Origin: Aliiglaciecola sp041538045
Lineage (GTDB): Bacteria > Pseudomonadota > Gammaproteobacteria > Enterobacterales > Alteromonadaceae
DNA: 64,000 nucleotides
Assembly (NCBI RefSeq): GCF_041538045.1
Contig: NZ_JBGOSE010000011.1
Span: 62,001-126,000, forward strand
Direction: 5' to 3'
Part shown: one piece after another, positions 61,682 to 64,000 of the stretch
Layout: every line of letters begins with the position of its first letter
Position numbering within the stretch: the stretch's first letter is position 1
Notes under the pieces: model-generated
What the model was told of the DNA's origin: nothing
The model's database searches: none
Seen by the model: only the letters and a program-made list of their open reading frames with translations
Position numbers and translations under genes: made by a program

Positions 61682-64000
61682 ATTTACCCGAAATAAATTG
61701 GGAAATGCTATCGCGATATCGATGTTAACCAGCTCAACTACTTTTGCCGGTGCTGCCCTTGCGCAAGACACCCAAGCAGAAGAAGAGTCAATTGAGCTAA
61801 TTAGTATCTCCCGTAAGCGTCCAGAAAGTCTACAACAAGTACCTATTGCCGTAAGCGCTTTATCAGCCAGAGATATTGAAACCGCTGGTATCGAACGCCC
61901 CGGAGATTTTATCTCCCTTGTCCCTAATGTGAACATTGTTGACACTGCAAACGTCGGTGACACCCAAGTAAATATTCGCGGTATAGTTTCAACCCGTGAT
62001 GCAGAGTCGACCTTTGCTTATGTGGTTGATGGTGTGCTGATGACCAATCCCAATGGCTTCAATGGTGAGTTGTTGGATATTGCTCAAATCGAAATTCTTA
62101 AAGGCCCGCAAGGCGCGTTATATGGTCGTAACGCTGTGGCAGGGGCGATTTTAGTAACCACTACATTACCTAGCGATGAACTTGAAGGTAGCGTTAAAGT
62201 GGCAGTAGGCAATGCCGGCGCGAAGCGGATTAACGGAATTATTAGCGGTGGCCTCAGTGAGACATTGAGAGGACGTTTGACCGCTAGTTACAATAGCATC
62301 GACGGTCACTATCAAAACGATTTCACCAGAGAAGACTCAGTAGATTTCTTAGAAGATACCACACTAAAAGGCAGACTTATGTGGGACGCTACTGAAAATC
62401 TAACCTTGGACATGCGAGCTGGTGTTTCTAGTGTAGAAGGTGGTGCAATCAACTTTAATGCAGTGTTTGCTTTGCCGTCTTTTGTTGAGGATTTTAATCA
62501 ACCAGCCTATAACGCCAATGTAAATGAGCACGATTTTGTGTTCGCATTTAATGTCCCTGGTGAAAACAAACAAGATAGCACAGAGCTTTCAGTAAAAGCC
62601 GATTGGGATCTTGAGGGGTATGATGTAACTGGCGTCTTGTCTTACAACGATCTGGAAGAAACCTTACTATCTGATGGTACCAGTGCTTCTTTTTATGGTT
62701 ATGAGTTGACGCCACAGTGTCAAACTGACCGAGCTACCTTGAACAATACACCCTCAGCCCTAGGTGGCGCGGATCGCACGGATTTATTCGGTGAGTTCTT
62801 TGCTCCCTTCGGTGTTTTTCCTCCCGGCGTTGAGTTTACTGGGGTTTACGGTCCATACACTCCCACTTCGTGTGACGGATATCAGTATCAAGAGCGCAGT
62901 CAATCTGACTTTAGTGGTGAACTAAGAATTACCTCAGACGATGATACTGCTGATCTGCGTTGGATCGCCGGTGTGTATTTTGCTGAAATCGACCGTGATG
63001 TAGTGGTTGCCTATGGTGCTGATCAAGGTCAAGGTTATTTGCAGCAAGCTTATGTGCCACCTACAGGGGCAAACCCAACGGATTTATTGTTCGATGATAC
63101 TTACGATACCTCAGTGTTATCGGCATTTGGTCAAGTTGAGTATGACGTGTCTGAGAAACTTGAATTATCAGTGGCCCTTCGTTATGACTATGAAGACCGG
63201 ACCGTTTCTAACAATGTCCCTAATGTCTCTGCGTCTGGCCTCAACATTAATACTATTGTGGATGGTGAAGTTGGCCCTATTAACCCAGGTTTAGTCGCCA
63301 ACCCTGATGGTATTCCTGATCGCAGTCGCTCATTTGCCCAATTCCAACCTAAAGTTACCTTGAGTTATGAACTATCCGACAGGGTGAACTCTTATGCCAG
63401 TTATGGTGTTGGCTTTAGAAGCGGAGGCTTTAACTCTCTGGGGACACAAGCCACCTTAGATTATTGGTTTAATAGCTCAGGTACGGGTAATCCCGGTGAT
63501 TCAGTGGATGCGCAACTGCTGATTTCTGATGAATACGATAAAGAAGTTACCACTAATATTGAATTGGGTATTAAATCTAAATTTTTAGATAACAAGGTTA
63601 AATTGAACGCAGCCGTGTTCAAAACCAATGTTGAAGATAACCAGTTCTTTGAATTTTTTGCCGGACCTTTCGGTTTATTACGTGCGGTGAGCACCATCGA
63701 TGAATTAGAAATTCAAGGTTTTGAACTTGATGTTACAGCTGATGTTACTGAAAGTTTCAAAGTGTTTGCTGGATTGGGTTTGCTTGATTCAGAGATCAAA
63801 GAAAACCGCAGTCGTCCCATTACCGTCGGTAACAAAGCACCTCAGTCGCCTGACACCACTTATACCCTAGGGTTTAGTTATGAACAACCAGTGAATGATG
63901 AGTATTGGGTGACCACTCGCGTGGATTATCAATACACTGGAGAAACCTATTTCCACACCTTACAGGGTGAAGAAACTCCCACTATTTGGGACTTCTTCGG
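61674..64000 (+). CDS. TonB-dependent outer-membrane receptor, 3' end outside window
   Basis: The frame is open from ATG 61674 to the window end (about 775 codons). Signal peptide (ending near AALAQ), then SISRKRPESLQQVPIAVSAL and the plug domain with VNIRGI and GPQGALYGRNAVAGAI, followed by the beta-barrel. TonB receptors import scarce nutrients such as siderophores, vitamins or glycans across the outer membrane. It overlaps the activator gene by 8 bp and has GAGGG about 10 bp upstream, so it belongs to the sigma-54 regulon. Substrate unknown; the barrel ends outside. Confidence 0.92.
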   Translation, partial: MLRFTRNKLGNAIAISMLTSSTTFAGAALAQDTQAEEESIELISISRKRPESLQQVPIAVSALSARDIETAGIERPGDFISLVPNVNIVDTANVGDTQVNIRGIVSTRDAESTFAYVVDGVLMTNPNGFNGELLDIAQIEILKGPQGALYGRNAVAGAILVTTTLPSDELEGSVKVAVGNAGAKRINGIISGGLSETLRGRLTASYNSIDGHYQNDFTREDSVDFLEDTTLKGRLMWDATENLTLDMRAGVSSVEGGAINFNAVFALPSFVEDFNQPAYNANVNEHDFVFAFNVPGENKQDSTELSVKADWDLEGYDVTGVLSYNDLEETLLSDGTSASFYGYELTPQCQTDRATLNNTPSALGGADRTDLFGEFFAPFGVFPPGVEFTGVYGPYTPTSCDGYQYQERSQSDFSGELRITSDDDTADLRWIAGVYFAEIDRDVVVAYGADQGQGYLQQAYVPPTGANPTDLLFDDTYDTSVLSAFGQVEYDVSEKLELSVALRYDYEDRTVSNNVPNVSASGLNINTIVDGEVGPINPGLVANPDGIPDRSRSFAQFQPKVTLSYELSDRVNSYASYGVGFRSGGFNSLGTQATLDYWFNSSGTGNPGDSVDAQLLISDEYDKEVTTNIELGIKSKFLDNKVKLNAAVFKTNVEDNQFFEFFAGPFGLLRAVSTIDELEIQGFELDVTADVTESFKVFAGLGLLDSEIKENRSRPITVGNKAPQSPDTTYTLGFSYEQPVNDEYWVTTRVDYQYTGETYFHTLQGEETPTIWDFF

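Overview
The window looks like chromosomal DNA of a Gram-negative gammaproteobacterium, most likely a marine member of the Alteromonadales. This is an inference from gene content: a TonB-dependent receptor, CreA, YjjX, YgiQ, HemN, two light-dependent photolyases, many lipoproteins with clear lipoboxes, modest G+C, and arrays of extragenic palindromes. No rRNA, tRNA, CRISPR array, phage or IS transposase was recognised.

Layout. 1-4.9 kb: the 3' part of a hybrid histidine kinase, a DUF3750 lipoprotein, a VIT1/CCC1 metal transporter and an MFS exporter with an operator-like inverted repeat upstream. 5.2-20.9 kb: eleven collinear genes forming a Ser/Thr phospho-signalling island: two FHA proteins, a MotA/TolQ/ExbB-type channel, two PP2C phosphatases, a vWA protein with a MotB/ExbD-like anchor, a protease-fold-TM-FHA protein, an M4 metallopeptidase-TM-double FHA protein, and three kinases (one bare, one with Sel1 repeats, one fused to a DnaJ C-terminal domain). 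This is the best candidate for an undescribed system. 21-24 kb: CreA, an iodotyrosine-dehalogenase-like nitroreductase, a thiolase and a 56-bp palindrome array. 24-32.9 kb: an orphan solute-binding protein, an MsbA-like exporter, a MacAB-like ABC operon with three different adaptors, and YjjX. 33-42.5 kb: a PepSY membrane protein, a 76-bp palindrome array, a FAN1 nuclease fused to a DnaQ-type exonuclease with a LexA-like box upstream, a small CPXCG protein, YgiQ and two photolyases. 42.6-51.3 kb: an eight-gene run containing RDD, SpoIIM, DUF4129, DUF4350, MoxR and DUF58. 51.3-58.2 kb: HemN, a large conserved protein of unknown function, a solute-binding lipoprotein, DUF2721, a dihaem cytochrome c-rhodanese fusion and a lipoprotein. 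58.2-64 kb: a decayed M24 peptidase, then a small sigma-54 regulon: a VOC protein, a PrpR-type activator and a TonB receptor cut by the window end.

How the parts fit. In the island, kinases and phosphatases would set phosphothreonine marks that the FHA domains read. Several members cross the membrane with a protease-like or repeat domain outside and a kinase, phosphatase or FHA domain inside, which suggests envelope-cytoplasm signalling, possibly coupled to an ion-driven MotA/MotB-like unit. At the right end, repeated TTCA-N3-TGAA sites on a 20-bp period lie upstream of two -24/-12 promoters, one before the VOC gene and one before the activator itself, so the activator probably controls both. 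Functions are inferred from sequence patterns read by eye; no database search was run.
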